A stretch of 64,000 bases of DNA from Korobacter sp963703075. Lineage in GTDB: Bacteria; Acidobacteriota; Terriglobia; Terriglobales; Acidobacteriaceae. Location: assembly GCA_963703075.1 (NCBI GenBank), contig OY969786.1, positions 1,736,001 through 1,800,000 of the forward strand. The letters run 5' to 3'. Position numbers and translations under genes: made by a program. This document shows, piece by piece, positions 8,898 through 17,891 of the stretch. Under the pieces are notes generated by a model that saw nothing but the letters and a program-made list of their open reading frames with translations, had not been told where the DNA came from and made no database searches. Position 1 is the first letter of the stretch. Every line of letters begins with the position of its first letter.

Positions 8898-10106
8898 CTA
8901 TTTCTCGATGACCTGCCGGATGCGATCGAAGGCCCAATCGATTTCTTCGTGGGTGATGACCAGCGGTGGCGCGATCCGAATGACGCGATCGTGCGTCTCC
9001 TTGCAAAGCACGCCGAGTTCCTTCAGCGCCTCGCAATAGGGACGAGCGGGGACGGTCAACTCAATCCCGATCCACAAACCGCGGCCGCGGACTTCTTTCA
9101 ACTTGTCGCTTTTGATGGTTTTGAGCTTGGCCAGGAAATAGGCGCCAAGTTCTTCCGAACGCTCAATCATTTTTTCTTCAATTAAAGCTTTAAGAGCGGC
9201 CCGGGCTACGGCGCAGGCGAGCGGGTTGCCGCCGAAAGTGCTGCCGTGGTCGCCGGGGTTGAAGACGCCCAGAACTTCCTTCGAGGCGAGCACCGCGGAA
9301 ACCGGATAGAAGCCGCCGGAGAGCGCTTTGCCGACGATGACGACATCGGGCGTGATGCCTTCGTGCTGATAGGCGAAGAGCTTACCGGTGCGGCCAAGGC
9401 CCGACTGGATCTCGTCGCAGATCAGGAGGATGCGATGATCGTGGCAGAGTTGTGCGGCTTCTTTCAGGAAACCGTCGGGAGGAATGGCGATGCCGGCTTC
9501 GCCTTGAATCGGTTCGACGAGGAAGGCGCAAGTGTTTGGAGTGATGGCGTGCTTGAGTTCCTTGGCGTCGCCAAAGGGGATAACTTTGAACCCGGGCGTG
9601 AAGGGGCCGAAACCATCGCGGTATTGCTCGTCGGTAGAGAAGCTGACGATGGTGATGGTGCGGCCGTGGAAATTATTGGCACAGACGATGATCTCGGCTT
9701 CGCCTTCGGGTATGCCTTTGACCTTGTAGCCCCACTTGCGGGCCGCCTTGATAGCGGTTTCGACCCCCTCGGCGCCGGAATTCATGGGGAGGGCCATATC
9801 CATTCCCGTCAGCGCGTGCAGCTCCTGATAGAGCAAGGGGAGCTGATCGTTGCGGAAGGCGCGTGAAGTCAGCGTGACCTTTTTTGACTGCTCAAGTAAC
9901 GCTTGAAGGATCTTTGGGTGGCAATGGCCCTGGTTGACGGCGGAGTAGGAGGCGAGGCAATCGAGGTAACGCTTGCCTTCGACGTCGTAGACCCAGACAC
10001 CCTCGGCACGCTCGATGACGACATCGAGGGGATGATAGTTGTGGGCGCCGTACTTGTCTTCGAGCTGTATGTAGTCCCTGGTGAGCATGCGATCCACTAC
10101 GTGCAT
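8898..10106 (-). CDS. rocD: Ornithine--oxo-acid aminotransferase
   Basis: A 402-residue class III PLP aminotransferase that converts ornithine and 2-oxoglutarate to glutamate-5-semialdehyde and glutamate, in cytoplasmic arginine/ornithine breakdown. The N-terminus LEDKYGAHNYHPLDVVIERA is characteristic of RocD. MNSGAEGVETAIKAARKWGY binds the cofactor phosphate, ICDEIQSGLGRTGK contains the Asp pairing with the pyridine nitrogen, and VIVGKALSGGFYP holds the Schiff-base Lys. ATG at 10106 has GGAG nine bases upstream. The frame stays open a further 141 bp, but that extension has no family similarity. N-acetylornithine aminotransferase is the main alternative. Confidence 0.93.
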   Translation of the reverse strand: MHVVDRMLTRDYIQLEDKYGAHNYHPLDVVIERAEGVWVYDVEGKRYLDCLASYSAVNQGHCHPKILQALLEQSKKVTLTSRAFRNDQLPLLYQELHALTGMDMALPMNSGAEGVETAIKAARKWGYKVKGIPEGEAEIIVCANNFHGRTITIVSFSTDEQYRDGFGPFTPGFKVIPFGDAKELKHAITPNTCAFLVEPIQGEAGIAIPPDGFLKEAAQLCHDHRILLICDEIQSGLGRTGKLFAYQHEGITPDVVIVGKALSGGFYPVSAVLASKEVLGVFNPGDHGSTFGGNPLACAVARAALKALIEEKMIERSEELGAYFLAKLKTIKSDKLKEVRGRGLWIGIELTVPARPYCEALKELGVLCKETHDRVIRIAPPLVITHEEIDWAFDRIRQVIEK

Positions 10107-10205
10107 GAGTCGTTTCTCCGATACCGAGGGTCGGAGGCACCGCCCCTTCAGCCATTCTGACACATAGGCGGTTGGCGGCCCGGCCAAAATACAAGACACG
10201 CGGAT

Positions 10206-10286
10206 CGGAATTACGGTTTTATTCCGTCTGATGATTCGCTGGGGCACACTGCGGAACCCCTTGGCCTCTCGGGAGAGCGAATCGTC
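10206..10286. other. Folded intergenic element
   Basis: The 212-bp gap between the S9 peptidase stop and the rocD start contains two predicted structures. CGGAAT (10206-10211) pairs with ATTCCG. An 11-bp outer stem, GATGATTCGCT (10230-10240) with AGCGAATCGTC (10276-10286), has one wobble pair and encloses a GGGG/CCCC stem and a CTCT/AGAG stem. No T-tract follows. It could be a 3' end of the peptidase transcript, a rocD leader or a small RNA. Confidence 0.45.
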
Positions 10287-10318
10287 AACCGATCCCGTGG
10301 ACAGGGTGCCGTGATGTC

Positions 10319-12277
10319 TTACTGCTCCAGCAGATAGGTTTTTACGAACATGACCTCTGCATCAAAAAGGAAGTCCTGGTTCTTCTTTTTTGCGTAGCCG
10401 TGACCTTCATCGTTGGCCATGAGGAACCAGGTGGGGGTTCCCTGGGCATTGAGTTTGTCGAGGATCTGCCGCGACTCGGTCCAGGGCACGCGGGGATCGT
10501 TCTTGCCGACGACGGCGAAGATGGGCTTGTGCATCGCGTCGAGATGATTCATGGGCGCAATCTTTTCAAGATAGGCGCGCATCTGCGGATCTCGTTCGTC
10601 GCCATATTCCACGCGACGCAGATCGCGGCGATAGGCTTCGGTGTGTTCGAGGAAGGTGACGAGGTTCGACATGCCTACGATGGGCAGGGCGCAGCGGATT
10701 TTGTCGTTGTAGAACGCTGAGACCGCCCAGGTCATGTGGCCGCCATAGCTGCCGCCGAGGATCATGATATGGCCGGCATCGAGCGAGGATTGGGTGCCAA
10801 TCCAGTCGAGCAGGGTGCCGATATCCTTATAGGTGTCGTCGCGGTGGAAACCGTTGTCGAGCTTGCTGAAAGTTTTGCCATAACCAGTGGACCCGCGGAC
10901 GTTGGGGTAGAGGATGGCGACGCCCATTTCGTCGAGGAAGTAATTACCGCGTCCCTGGTAGACGGGGCGAGACTGGCCCTCGGGACCGCCGTGGATGTTG
11001 ACGATCACGGGACGTTTGCCGGGGAACTTCCCGGGATCGGGCTGATAGAGGAAGCCGGTGATGGTTTTTCCATCGAAGGTTTTCCAGCTGACGAGCTGCG
11101 GCTCGATAAACTTCGAGGCGTTTAAGCCGCCGGTTTCGCTGTTTGTCCATCGATCGACCTTGCCGCTGGCGATGTCGACGGAATAGACGTCGTTGGGAGA
11201 TTTGGCGGAGGCGACGCCAACGGCGACGATACGACCGTCACGGTGGATTCTTGCGCCGGTGAGCACACCGGTGGGCAGGCCCGCGACCGGATGGAACTTC
11301 CCGCTGGCGACATCCATCAGGTACAGCTTTCCGATGCCATTCTCGTCGGTGACGAAGGCGATGGTCTTGCCGTCCTCGCTCAGATCGAACTCTTCCACAT
11401 CCCAAGGGATGGAGGAGGTGAGGAACTTCGGCTTCATGGTGGCGAGATCGAAGTAGGCCAGCCGGTGAAACTCAGAGTCGAGATCGGTGGTCATGTAGAC
11501 GCCGTGACCATCGTGGGAGAAATGGGGCTGCGCATAGTTCACTTCGTTCTCGGGTGATTGCGGCGCGGTGAGTTGTTTCTTCTCGCCGCTGGCGGAATCC
11601 ACGAGCCAGACATTGCTGCGGTTGATGGAGATTTCTTCCATGAGGAGCAGGTGCTTGCCGTCGTGGGACCAATCGGCCGGCGCCCATCCGCCGCCCTCGA
11701 CCTGCAGAAGAAGATGATCGGTCTTGGGATCCGCGGTGTCCATGGTCCAGAGATCGGTGTCTTTGCCATCGCGCCGGGTCGAGGCGTAGGCGATGCGACT
11801 GTCGTCGTGGGCAAAGACCAAGTCGGTGTTGCGCGATTTGCCGTCGGTGAGCAGGGTGACGTCGCCATTCTCCACGTCCTGCTTATAGAACTGGAACCAC
11901 TCCCCGCCGCCGATGTCCTTGGTGAAGACGAAGTAGCGGCCTTTCGGTTCAAACTGAGCGCCCCCGACGCGGTCGGGGTAGAACGTCATCTGCCGGCGTT
12001 CGCCGCCCGGCATTTTTACCCAATGGACCTGGGGAACATCACCGAAGCGGGTGCCGATGAGCATCTCGTGCTTTGTCGGGTGCCAGTCGAACAGGGTCGC
12101 AGTGCGAAAGTCACCATAACGGCGGGTCTGCTCATCGATAGCAACCGGGATGGCGGGAATCTTTTCGATGACGAGGTTGTCGCCGGGAGTGAGAGTGGCG
12201 GACTGTGGGGCAGCCTGGGGAAAAGCCGTGAGCGGGAGTGCGACAACGGCGCAGATGAGCAGAGATCGGAGTTTCAA
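10319..12277 (-). CDS. S9 family prolyl oligopeptidase-like serine peptidase
   Basis: A 652-residue exported peptidase. I chose TTG at 12277 because GGAG lies nine bases upstream and it begins directly with a signal peptide (KLRSLLICAVVALPLTAFPQA). An ATG at 12313 would add 12 residues. The first 380 residues are WD40-like beta-propeller repeats (for example HDDSRIAYASTRRDG). The alpha/beta-hydrolase part has the nucleophile in LGGSYGGHMTWAV, the Asp in GKNDPRVPWTES and the His in NDEGHGYAKKKN, so the triad is complete. It likely cleaves short peptides in the periplasm. A second S9 enzyme lies at 23326. Confidence 0.9.
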   Translation of the reverse strand: MKLRSLLICAVVALPLTAFPQAAPQSATLTPGDNLVIEKIPAIPVAIDEQTRRYGDFRTATLFDWHPTKHEMLIGTRFGDVPQVHWVKMPGGERRQMTFYPDRVGGAQFEPKGRYFVFTKDIGGGEWFQFYKQDVENGDVTLLTDGKSRNTDLVFAHDDSRIAYASTRRDGKDTDLWTMDTADPKTDHLLLQVEGGGWAPADWSHDGKHLLLMEEISINRSNVWLVDSASGEKKQLTAPQSPENEVNYAQPHFSHDGHGVYMTTDLDSEFHRLAYFDLATMKPKFLTSSIPWDVEEFDLSEDGKTIAFVTDENGIGKLYLMDVASGKFHPVAGLPTGVLTGARIHRDGRIVAVGVASAKSPNDVYSVDIASGKVDRWTNSETGGLNASKFIEPQLVSWKTFDGKTITGFLYQPDPGKFPGKRPVIVNIHGGPEGQSRPVYQGRGNYFLDEMGVAILYPNVRGSTGYGKTFSKLDNGFHRDDTYKDIGTLLDWIGTQSSLDAGHIMILGGSYGGHMTWAVSAFYNDKIRCALPIVGMSNLVTFLEHTEAYRRDLRRVEYGDERDPQMRAYLEKIAPMNHLDAMHKPIFAVVGKNDPRVPWTESRQILDKLNAQGTPTWFLMANDEGHGYAKKKNQDFLFDAEVMFVKTYLLEQ

Positions 12278-12421
12278 TGGCGTCTCCGGAGAGAGGATTC
12301 GATGAGCGCACATTGTACGCCGGGCCCATAGCAAGTGGCCCGCGCGCCCCAGACGGCGATTTCCGAGCTCCCCGACGGACACTCACAGCCCTGTGTGATA
12401 GAGGTCACTTCCCTGTTGTCC

Positions 12422-12440
12422 ATTGCAATAGACAATCGTG
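12422..12440. repeat. 19-bp dispersed repeat, copy 1
   Basis: ATTGCAATAGACAATCGTG occurs here, in the gap between the divergent S9 peptidase and korD genes, and again identically at 44242-44260. It contains an ATTG/CAAT inverted pair. Its role is unknown. Confidence 0.6.
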
Positions 12441-12525
12441 CAACGCTGGGGTTGGGAGATTTCCCGGCGCGAAAACGTTCCGGCAGCCTATGGTGCGGTT
12501 CAAGGTGGCCGGAAGCGAGGTCGCC

Positions 12526-12810
12526 ATGGCGCGTGGTTCGGTGCAGATCGTGGTGGAACGATGCAAAGCCTGCGGGTTTTGCGTGGAGTTCTGCCCGACG
12601 AAGGTCCTGGAGCTGTCGTCCGCTTTTAACTCAAAGGGATACCACCCACCGCACGCCATCAATCCGGACAAATGCAGTGGCTGCGATCTGTGCGGGATGT
12701 ACTGTCCGGACTTCGCGATTTACGGTTACCGCATCAAGGAAGCAACGAAAAGCGACGCGCCTGCGGAGGCTGCCGCCGAACCGACCGAGGAGGCTTCCGA
12801 TGCAAGCTGA
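12526..12810 (+). CDS. korD: 2-oxoacid:ferredoxin oxidoreductase, ferredoxin-like delta subunit
   Basis: A 94-residue protein with two 4Fe-4S cluster motifs: CKACGFCVEFCP (residues 14-25) and CSGCDLCGMYCPD (about residues 49-61). It passes electrons from the thiamine-dependent catalytic subunits to soluble ferredoxin. A tail rich in Ala, Glu and Pro follows the clusters. I chose ATG at 12526 with a purine-rich GCGAGG upstream; ATG at 12490 is in frame. The 3' end overlaps the alpha-subunit start by 11 bp. It is the first gene of a tight D-A-B-C operon. Confidence 0.9.
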   Translation: MARGSVQIVVERCKACGFCVEFCPTKVLELSSAFNSKGYHPPHAINPDKCSGCDLCGMYCPDFAIYGYRIKEATKSDAPAEAAAEPTEEASDAS

Positions 12811-13957
12811 TCCTGCGGGAGTTCTGACGGGCTCTCACTTTCTAGATGGCGACCACGCCTGCTGCGAAGGCGCACTGGCGGCCGGGGCGCGTTTCTCTGC
12901 CGGGTATCCGATTACGCCTTCGACCGAAGTGGTGGAACGCTTTGCAGCGCGCGTCCCGAAAGTCGGCGGCACATTCATTCAAATGGAAGATGAACTGGCT
13001 GCCTCGATCACGATCCAGGGAGCGGTCTGGGGCGGCGCGAAAGCTTTCACAGTGACGTCAGGCCCCGGGTTTTCGCTGATGATGGAGCACCTGGGCTACG
13101 CGGTGATGACGGAAACGCCCTGCGTATTCGTCGACGTGCAGCGCGGCGGTCCTTCGACCGGCCTGCCAACCCTTCCGGCGCAAGGCGACATGATGCAGGC
13201 ACGGTGGGGCTCGCATGGCGACTACGAGATCATCGCAATTTGCCCGAACTCTCCGCAGGAATGTTTTGACCTGACCATCAAAGCGTTCAACTACGCGGAG
13301 AAATATCGCGTTCCGGTGCTGCTGATGATGGATGAGGTGGTGGGACACATGACGGAAAAAGTCGTGATTCCGCCAGCGGACCAGATCGAGATTGAGCCTC
13401 GGCGATTCACGACCAAAGATCCGAACAACTTCCACCTGTATGCGCCGAATGAGGAGCAAGTTCCTGAGATGGCGCACCTGGGTCAAGGCTACTCTGTGCA
13501 CGTGACCGGGCTAACCCACGATGATCGCGGCTATCCGAATATGACGCCCAACGTGCAGGACACGCTGATGAAGCGGCTGCAGGGCAAGATTCGCGATCAC
13601 GTGGACGAGATCACACTTTACGAAGAGAGCGAGATCGAGGGCGCGGATGTGGTGGTGGTTTCGTACGGGATCACGTCGCGAGTGGCGCAGCGGGCGGTTG
13701 ACATGGCAACCGATCGCGGATTGAAGGTGGGCAAATTCCGCATTATCACGGCATGGCCATTCCCGGAAAAACGAATTGCGGAGATAGCCGGCAAAGTGAA
13801 GGCCCTGGTGGTGCCCGAACTCAACCTAGGGCAGATGGTCCGCGAGGTGGAGCGTGCCGCTAGCGGCCGCTGCAAGACGCGCCAGGTACCCCATGCCGGC
13901 GGCAGCGTGCACCGGCCTGACGACATCCTGAATGCGATCGTGGAGGTGCTGCGATGA
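12800..13957 (+). CDS. korA: 2-oxoacid:ferredoxin oxidoreductase alpha subunit (KorA-like)
   Basis: A 385-residue subunit. With the beta subunit it oxidatively decarboxylates a 2-oxoacid, probably 2-oxoglutarate, to the acyl-CoA while reducing ferredoxin; the reaction is reversible. The N-terminal region has the family signature SAGYPITPSTEVVERFA, followed by FIQMEDELAASITIQGAVWG and TSGPGFSLMMEHLGYAVMTE, which shape the substrate channel. The C-terminal domain (about residues 250-385) is the transketolase-like region. The gene overlaps korD by 11 bp and korB by 4 bp (ATGA), which implies coupled translation. A branched-chain (Vor) or pyruvate (Por) preference cannot be excluded. Confidence 0.92.
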   Translation: MQADPAGVLTGSHFLDGDHACCEGALAAGARFSAGYPITPSTEVVERFAARVPKVGGTFIQMEDELAASITIQGAVWGGAKAFTVTSGPGFSLMMEHLGYAVMTETPCVFVDVQRGGPSTGLPTLPAQGDMMQARWGSHGDYEIIAICPNSPQECFDLTIKAFNYAEKYRVPVLLMMDEVVGHMTEKVVIPPADQIEIEPRRFTTKDPNNFHLYAPNEEQVPEMAHLGQGYSVHVTGLTHDDRGYPNMTPNVQDTLMKRLQGKIRDHVDEITLYEESEIEGADVVVVSYGITSRVAQRAVDMATDRGLKVGKFRIITAWPFPEKRIAEIAGKVKALVVPELNLGQMVREVERAASGRCKTRQVPHAGGSVHRPDDILNAIVEVLR

Positions 13958-14820
13958 CGCTGATTCATCCATCGAGTCCGGTTGAACAATTTCTGCGCAT
14001 GGACCGCATTCCGCATATCTGGTGCCCGGGATGCGGCATTGGAACGACGGTCAACTGCTTTTCTCGAGCCTTGATCGACGCCGGCATCGACGCCAACAGC
14101 ATGGCAATTGTCAGCGGCATCGGCTGCACCGGTCGGGTAGCAGGGTACGTGAACCTGGATTCGTTCCACACCACCCACGGCCGAGCCATTCCGTTTGCGA
14201 CCGGACTCAAGCTGGCGAATCCCAAGACGCAGGTTGTGGTTTACAGCGGAGACGGTGACCTGTTCGCAATTGGCGGCAACCACTTGATCCATGCGGCGCG
14301 CCGCAACATCGACCTAAAGGTCATCTGCGTGAACAACTTGATTTACGCAATGACCGGCGGCCAAACCGGGCCTGCCACGCCGGGAGACGTGATCACTTCG
14401 ACCGCTCCCTACGGTACCTTCGATCCGGCTTTCAACCTGCCTTACTTAGTGGAAGCTTCGGGCGCGGTGTTCGTCGCCCGCTGGACGACTTTCCATGTAC
14501 GGCAAATTACTAAAACATTGCAGGAGATGTTTGCCAAGAAGGGCTTCTGCTTCCTGGAAATTGTTTCGCCCTGTCCAACGCTCTACCAGCGGCGCAACAA
14601 GATGGGCGATGGCCTGGACACGATGAAGTACTACAAGGCGATGAGCAAGGTGAAAAACGGCGCGCCGACGAGCGAGGTCGCGCTGAGCCGCCAGGGAGAG
14701 ATCATCGTGGGCAAATTTGTTGATCGTGACCGCCCGAATTACATGGAACTGATGCAGCACAAGCTCGCCGAAAGTCTTGGTGACGAGTATGTGGAGACGG
14801 AGGAACTGTCATGCAGCTAA
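13954..14820 (+). CDS. korB: 2-oxoacid:ferredoxin oxidoreductase beta subunit (KorB-like)
   Basis: The 288-residue thiamine pyrophosphate-binding subunit. IPHIWCPGCGIGTTVNCF near the N-terminus is the family TPP/cluster signature. VVVYSGDGDLFAIGGNHLIH (about residues 94-113), together with VNNLIYAMTGGQTGPATP, forms the GDG-x(n)-N motif that binds Mg2+ and diphosphate. FCFLEIVSPCPTLYQRRNK closes the domain. It starts inside the korA stop (ATGA) and its 3' end overlaps korC by 10 bp, so the four subunits should be made in fixed ratio. Confidence 0.93.
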   Translation: MTLIHPSSPVEQFLRMDRIPHIWCPGCGIGTTVNCFSRALIDAGIDANSMAIVSGIGCTGRVAGYVNLDSFHTTHGRAIPFATGLKLANPKTQVVVYSGDGDLFAIGGNHLIHAARRNIDLKVICVNNLIYAMTGGQTGPATPGDVITSTAPYGTFDPAFNLPYLVEASGAVFVARWTTFHVRQITKTLQEMFAKKGFCFLEIVSPCPTLYQRRNKMGDGLDTMKYYKAMSKVKNGAPTSEVALSRQGEIIVGKFVDRDRPNYMELMQHKLAESLGDEYVETEELSCS

Positions 14821-15413
14821 CCGAGATCCGCATTGCCGGGTTCGGCGGTCAGGGCGTCATCCTCTCCGCGGTTGTAATTGGCAAGGCGGCGTCGATCGTG
14901 GAAGGCGGCTTTGCAACGATGACCCAGAGCTTTGGCCCGGAGGCTCGCGGGGGCGCTTGCAGTGCGCAGGTCATTATCGACTCGAAGCCGGTCCTGTATC
15001 CGTATGTGACAAACCCCGACGTGTTGATCGTGATGTCGCAGGAGGCCTACACCAAATTTGCCCCGGAGTTGAAGCCCGGTGGGACGCTCATCGTGGAGCA
15101 GGACCTGGTGAAAATTACAGGTCTTTCTGAAGCAGGTCGCGTTTATAGCGCGCCAGCGACGAGACTGGCCGAAGAACTTGGCAAGCGGATGGTTCTGAAT
15201 ATAGTGATGGTGGGTTTCAGCGCGGCCGTCACCAAGCTGCTCGGCCGGGACGCGTTGCGGCAAGCGGTTGGCGATTCTGTTCCGCCGAGTTTCCGCGAAT
15301 TGAATCTCAAGGCCTTTGACCGCGGCTATGAGTATGGCCTGGAAGCGTTACAGTCGGCTCCAGAGACATCGGTCGATGAGAGCGGAGTAAACGTCTTCGA
15401 CGGCATCCAGTAA
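14811..15413 (+). CDS. korC: 2-oxoacid:ferredoxin oxidoreductase gamma subunit (KorC-like)
   Basis: A 200-residue subunit with the nucleotide-binding-like opening IRIAGFGGQGVILSAVVIGK. The conserved TQSFGPEARGGACSAQVII follows, as in CoA-binding gamma subunits of this enzyme class. It completes the D-A-B-C set and is followed 24 bp later by an intrinsic terminator, marking the operon end. The last 30 residues (after YEYGLEALQSAP) are poorly conserved in character. Confidence 0.92.
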   Translation: MQLTEIRIAGFGGQGVILSAVVIGKAASIVEGGFATMTQSFGPEARGGACSAQVIIDSKPVLYPYVTNPDVLIVMSQEAYTKFAPELKPGGTLIVEQDLVKITGLSEAGRVYSAPATRLAEELGKRMVLNIVMVGFSAAVTKLLGRDALRQAVGDSVPPSFRELNLKAFDRGYEYGLEALQSAPETSVDESGVNVFDGIQ

Positions 15414-15437
15414 AACTAAAAAGATTCGCTCGTTTGA

Positions 15438-15462
15438 GAGTGTGCACGCACACTCCCTTTTT
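15438..15462 (+). terminator. Intrinsic terminator of korDABC
   Basis: GAGTGTGC (15438-15445) pairs with GCACACTC (15448-15455), followed by CCTTTTTC. The stem is perfect and the T-run begins two bases later. It sits 24 bp after the korC stop. Confidence 0.8.
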
Positions 15463-15800
15463 CATTGGTGGGCGCTGGTCTGCAGTTCTCGCAGCGTTCT
15501 TGTCGGCGATCGGGCGCATGGGTGACGGCGGCAAGTAATGGGTGCATATCACCAAAGCACTAAGGTCAATTTCTGAAGGTTCTTAGGAAGTTAGCTTCAT
15601 AGCGGTAGCGGGAACTCTGGTCAATACTCAGTTCACCAAAACACACGATTCGAGACCCGTTGGACAGGAGTCCGGGGGGATGAATGCAGCGGCGTCTCGC
15701 ATAGGAATCGAACAGGCCCTGGTGGACTTTGTGCCACCAGGGCGAACTGTTATTTACCGGCTGTTCGCAGCCGCTTAGTGGAAGCTTGCGAGTCGTTCGA
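15463..15800. other. Intergenic region with a strong hairpin at 15716-15743
   Basis: No gene is supported between the kor terminator and the DUF3857 gene. GCCCTGGTGG (15716-15725) pairs perfectly with CCACCAGGGC (15734-15743) around an 8-base loop, 57 bp before the next start codon. No T-tract follows. It may be a leader structure of the DUF3857 gene or a palindromic repeat. Confidence 0.5.
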
Positions 15801-17819
15801 ATGAACGAACTATTCCGACTCCGGCCATCGTCGACAGCCCTGCCCTTCGTGCTGTGCTGCTGCCTCCTGTCGTCCATTTCGAGCCTTCACGCCGCGGATT
15901 ATCCGCGCAGCCCTGAATCGCAAGATACGAAAACATCCACAGTACGTGTGCCAGCCGCTAATGCGAGCACGGCACTCTTTGATAAGGATGATGCCAAACG
16001 CGCTGCCAGGCTGGCGCGGGCGGAAACCTTGCGCAGCCCGCGTAATGTAGAAGCCTGGTTCGCCTCGATGGAAGCCGCCGCTGTCCTGGAGAATCAGCGA
16101 AGCCAGATGCACAACGCCCTGGTGCTCTGCGCAATCGCGAAAACGGGAGACCCACGGACGTTTCTTGCGGGCCAACGCATAGCCCGGTTGGGCAATAACT
16201 CCGAGATCTTCCGGCAGGAGCGGAAGGCAATTGAGACGCTCGCGGGGGGCAACTCCGAGTGCCGGACTGGAGCGCAGGAAGCACTCTATGAGGCCGCGTT
16301 GGATGGCTTGCCGCAGAGCAATGTGCGCATGCTTTCGGAAAGGGCTGGGTGGCTGACCAAGTGGAATATCGCCCGTTCGAGCACTGACCCGGCGAAGTCG
16401 ATCGCGGAGCAGTTCGAGTTTGCCGACGCCCGCATCCACTTGCCTGATTACCTTCCTGCATGGGCGGGCTATGCGGCCGAAACAAACTATGTCGCACCGA
16501 CTGACGGACAGTACGTACTTACCGGGGACCTTGCTGGAACAAAGATTTCGATCGACCACCAGGAGCTCGGTTCCGGACCATTCGCGCTCGAGGCGGGACC
16601 GCATCGTGTACAAATTCTGTTCCGGGGTGCGGATTCGGCGCCGCGGATTCGCATCGTTGCTTTTAGCGCCATCGACGAGAAGGTCTTCCAGAAACTGTCA
16701 TCACGGGAAGCGAGCTATGTGAGGGCGGCGGTCGCGCTGGGAAGCGGCTATCCGCAGGAATCCGCGGAGATGATTCGGCAGTCGGAGCTTGCGGGCACGG
16801 TGCTTGGAGCGAAGCTTTTGGAGAACGCATCGCTCCAATCAGCTCCGCATCTCGAATCGACATCGGCAGAAGCGATTCCGATGCCTCCGCAACCGGGCGC
16901 TCCCGATTCCCTTCTGTATGCTCAATGGCTGGCTGCCCACAATCGAGATCTAGATGCGATCGAAACGTTGACGAGCACGCTACGCGCATGGCCACTGGAT
17001 CGCGAAGCGCATCGCATGCTGATTGCGGAGCTGCAGCGGGTTGGAAACAACCTGGCAGCTGACCGTGCCGCGGCCGAGTTCCTTGCGATCGCACCCAACG
17101 CGCGCAACCTCCGCCGGATGGCGCACAACGCCTCGCTGGCACAAGACATTCAAATGTCCGCTCCCTTTTATGCACCGTATCGCCGTCCCGCTCCCGCTGC
17201 ACTCGTTGGGCCGACCGCCGCGAGCGATCCGGTTGTGATTCTTCTCCAGGACAAGGTGGCGATCGCCCGTGCAGATGGGAGCGTCTCGTTGTACATGCAC
17301 CGGGTGGTGCAACTCATGACGGCAGGGCGCGCGCAAATGTATCGGCCGCTCACTTTACCGGAGGGCGCTCACTTACTGACGATGCGGGTCGTAACGAACG
17401 CTGCGCAACTCGCCACTCTACCGCCACTCTTTCAGGCCGGCGATGAGATCGAGGAAGAATATGTAGTGAACTACACCGGCGATGGCGGAATGATTTCGCA
17501 TCCTGAGGCCTTCCAATACGTTTTCAACGACTTCAATTCTCCGCTGCTTGATGCCCGCTTCGTCGTGCTCTCGCCTTCGTCGGAAACGCCTGGATATGTG
17601 ATCGCCAGCGGAAAGGTGCCGGCCTCGCGGGTGGAATCGGTCAATGGACTTCGAGCCGAGATATGGGAGCGAAAGACCGAGTCCACCAATGCGGCAACGG
17701 CTGAACCGGCGATTGTCCGCGTGGTAGAAAACGAGCACGGGTGGTCGATTCCACCTTCCGTCGAACGGCGCCGCATTCTCGAGACGATTCATCCCGGACC
17801 ACGTCCCCGCGAAGCCTAG
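15801..17819 (+). CDS. Exported TPR/PA14-like protein with C-terminal DUF3857 domain
   Basis: A 672-residue protein. The ATG at 15801 is chosen because it opens directly into a signal peptide (LPFVLCCCLLSSISSLHA). Helical repeat-like sequence covers residues 50-220. A beta-rich PA14-like stretch follows (NYVAPTDGQYVLTGDLAGTK, then DHQELGSGPF and HRVQILFRG), then more helical repeats. The last 160 residues resemble DUF3857, with IARADGSVSLYMHRVVQLM and GDEIEEEYVVNYTGDGG. DUF3857 normally precedes a transglutaminase-like core. Here the chain stops soon after it, so the core is missing. I infer a periplasmic or surface protein; substrate and partners are unknown. Confidence 0.72.
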   Translation: MNELFRLRPSSTALPFVLCCCLLSSISSLHAADYPRSPESQDTKTSTVRVPAANASTALFDKDDAKRAARLARAETLRSPRNVEAWFASMEAAAVLENQRSQMHNALVLCAIAKTGDPRTFLAGQRIARLGNNSEIFRQERKAIETLAGGNSECRTGAQEALYEAALDGLPQSNVRMLSERAGWLTKWNIARSSTDPAKSIAEQFEFADARIHLPDYLPAWAGYAAETNYVAPTDGQYVLTGDLAGTKISIDHQELGSGPFALEAGPHRVQILFRGADSAPRIRIVAFSAIDEKVFQKLSSREASYVRAAVALGSGYPQESAEMIRQSELAGTVLGAKLLENASLQSAPHLESTSAEAIPMPPQPGAPDSLLYAQWLAAHNRDLDAIETLTSTLRAWPLDREAHRMLIAELQRVGNNLAADRAAAEFLAIAPNARNLRRMAHNASLAQDIQMSAPFYAPYRRPAPAALVGPTAASDPVVILLQDKVAIARADGSVSLYMHRVVQLMTAGRAQMYRPLTLPEGAHLLTMRVVTNAAQLATLPPLFQAGDEIEEEYVVNYTGDGGMISHPEAFQYVFNDFNSPLLDARFVVLSPSSETPGYVIASGKVPASRVESVNGLRAEIWERKTESTNAATAEPAIVRVVENEHGWSIPPSVERRRILETIHPGPRPREA

Positions 17820-17891
17820 CCCAGGCCGCAAAATCCTGGTCGTCATCTCTGGCGGAGCGACGCCGCACTCCCAGCGCGATACACTATAGGC

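Noticed and set aside
15716..15743. Perfect hairpin considered as a terminator
   Set aside because: No T-run follows on either strand, and the kor operon already has a terminator at 15438. It is listed only as part of an intergenic region.
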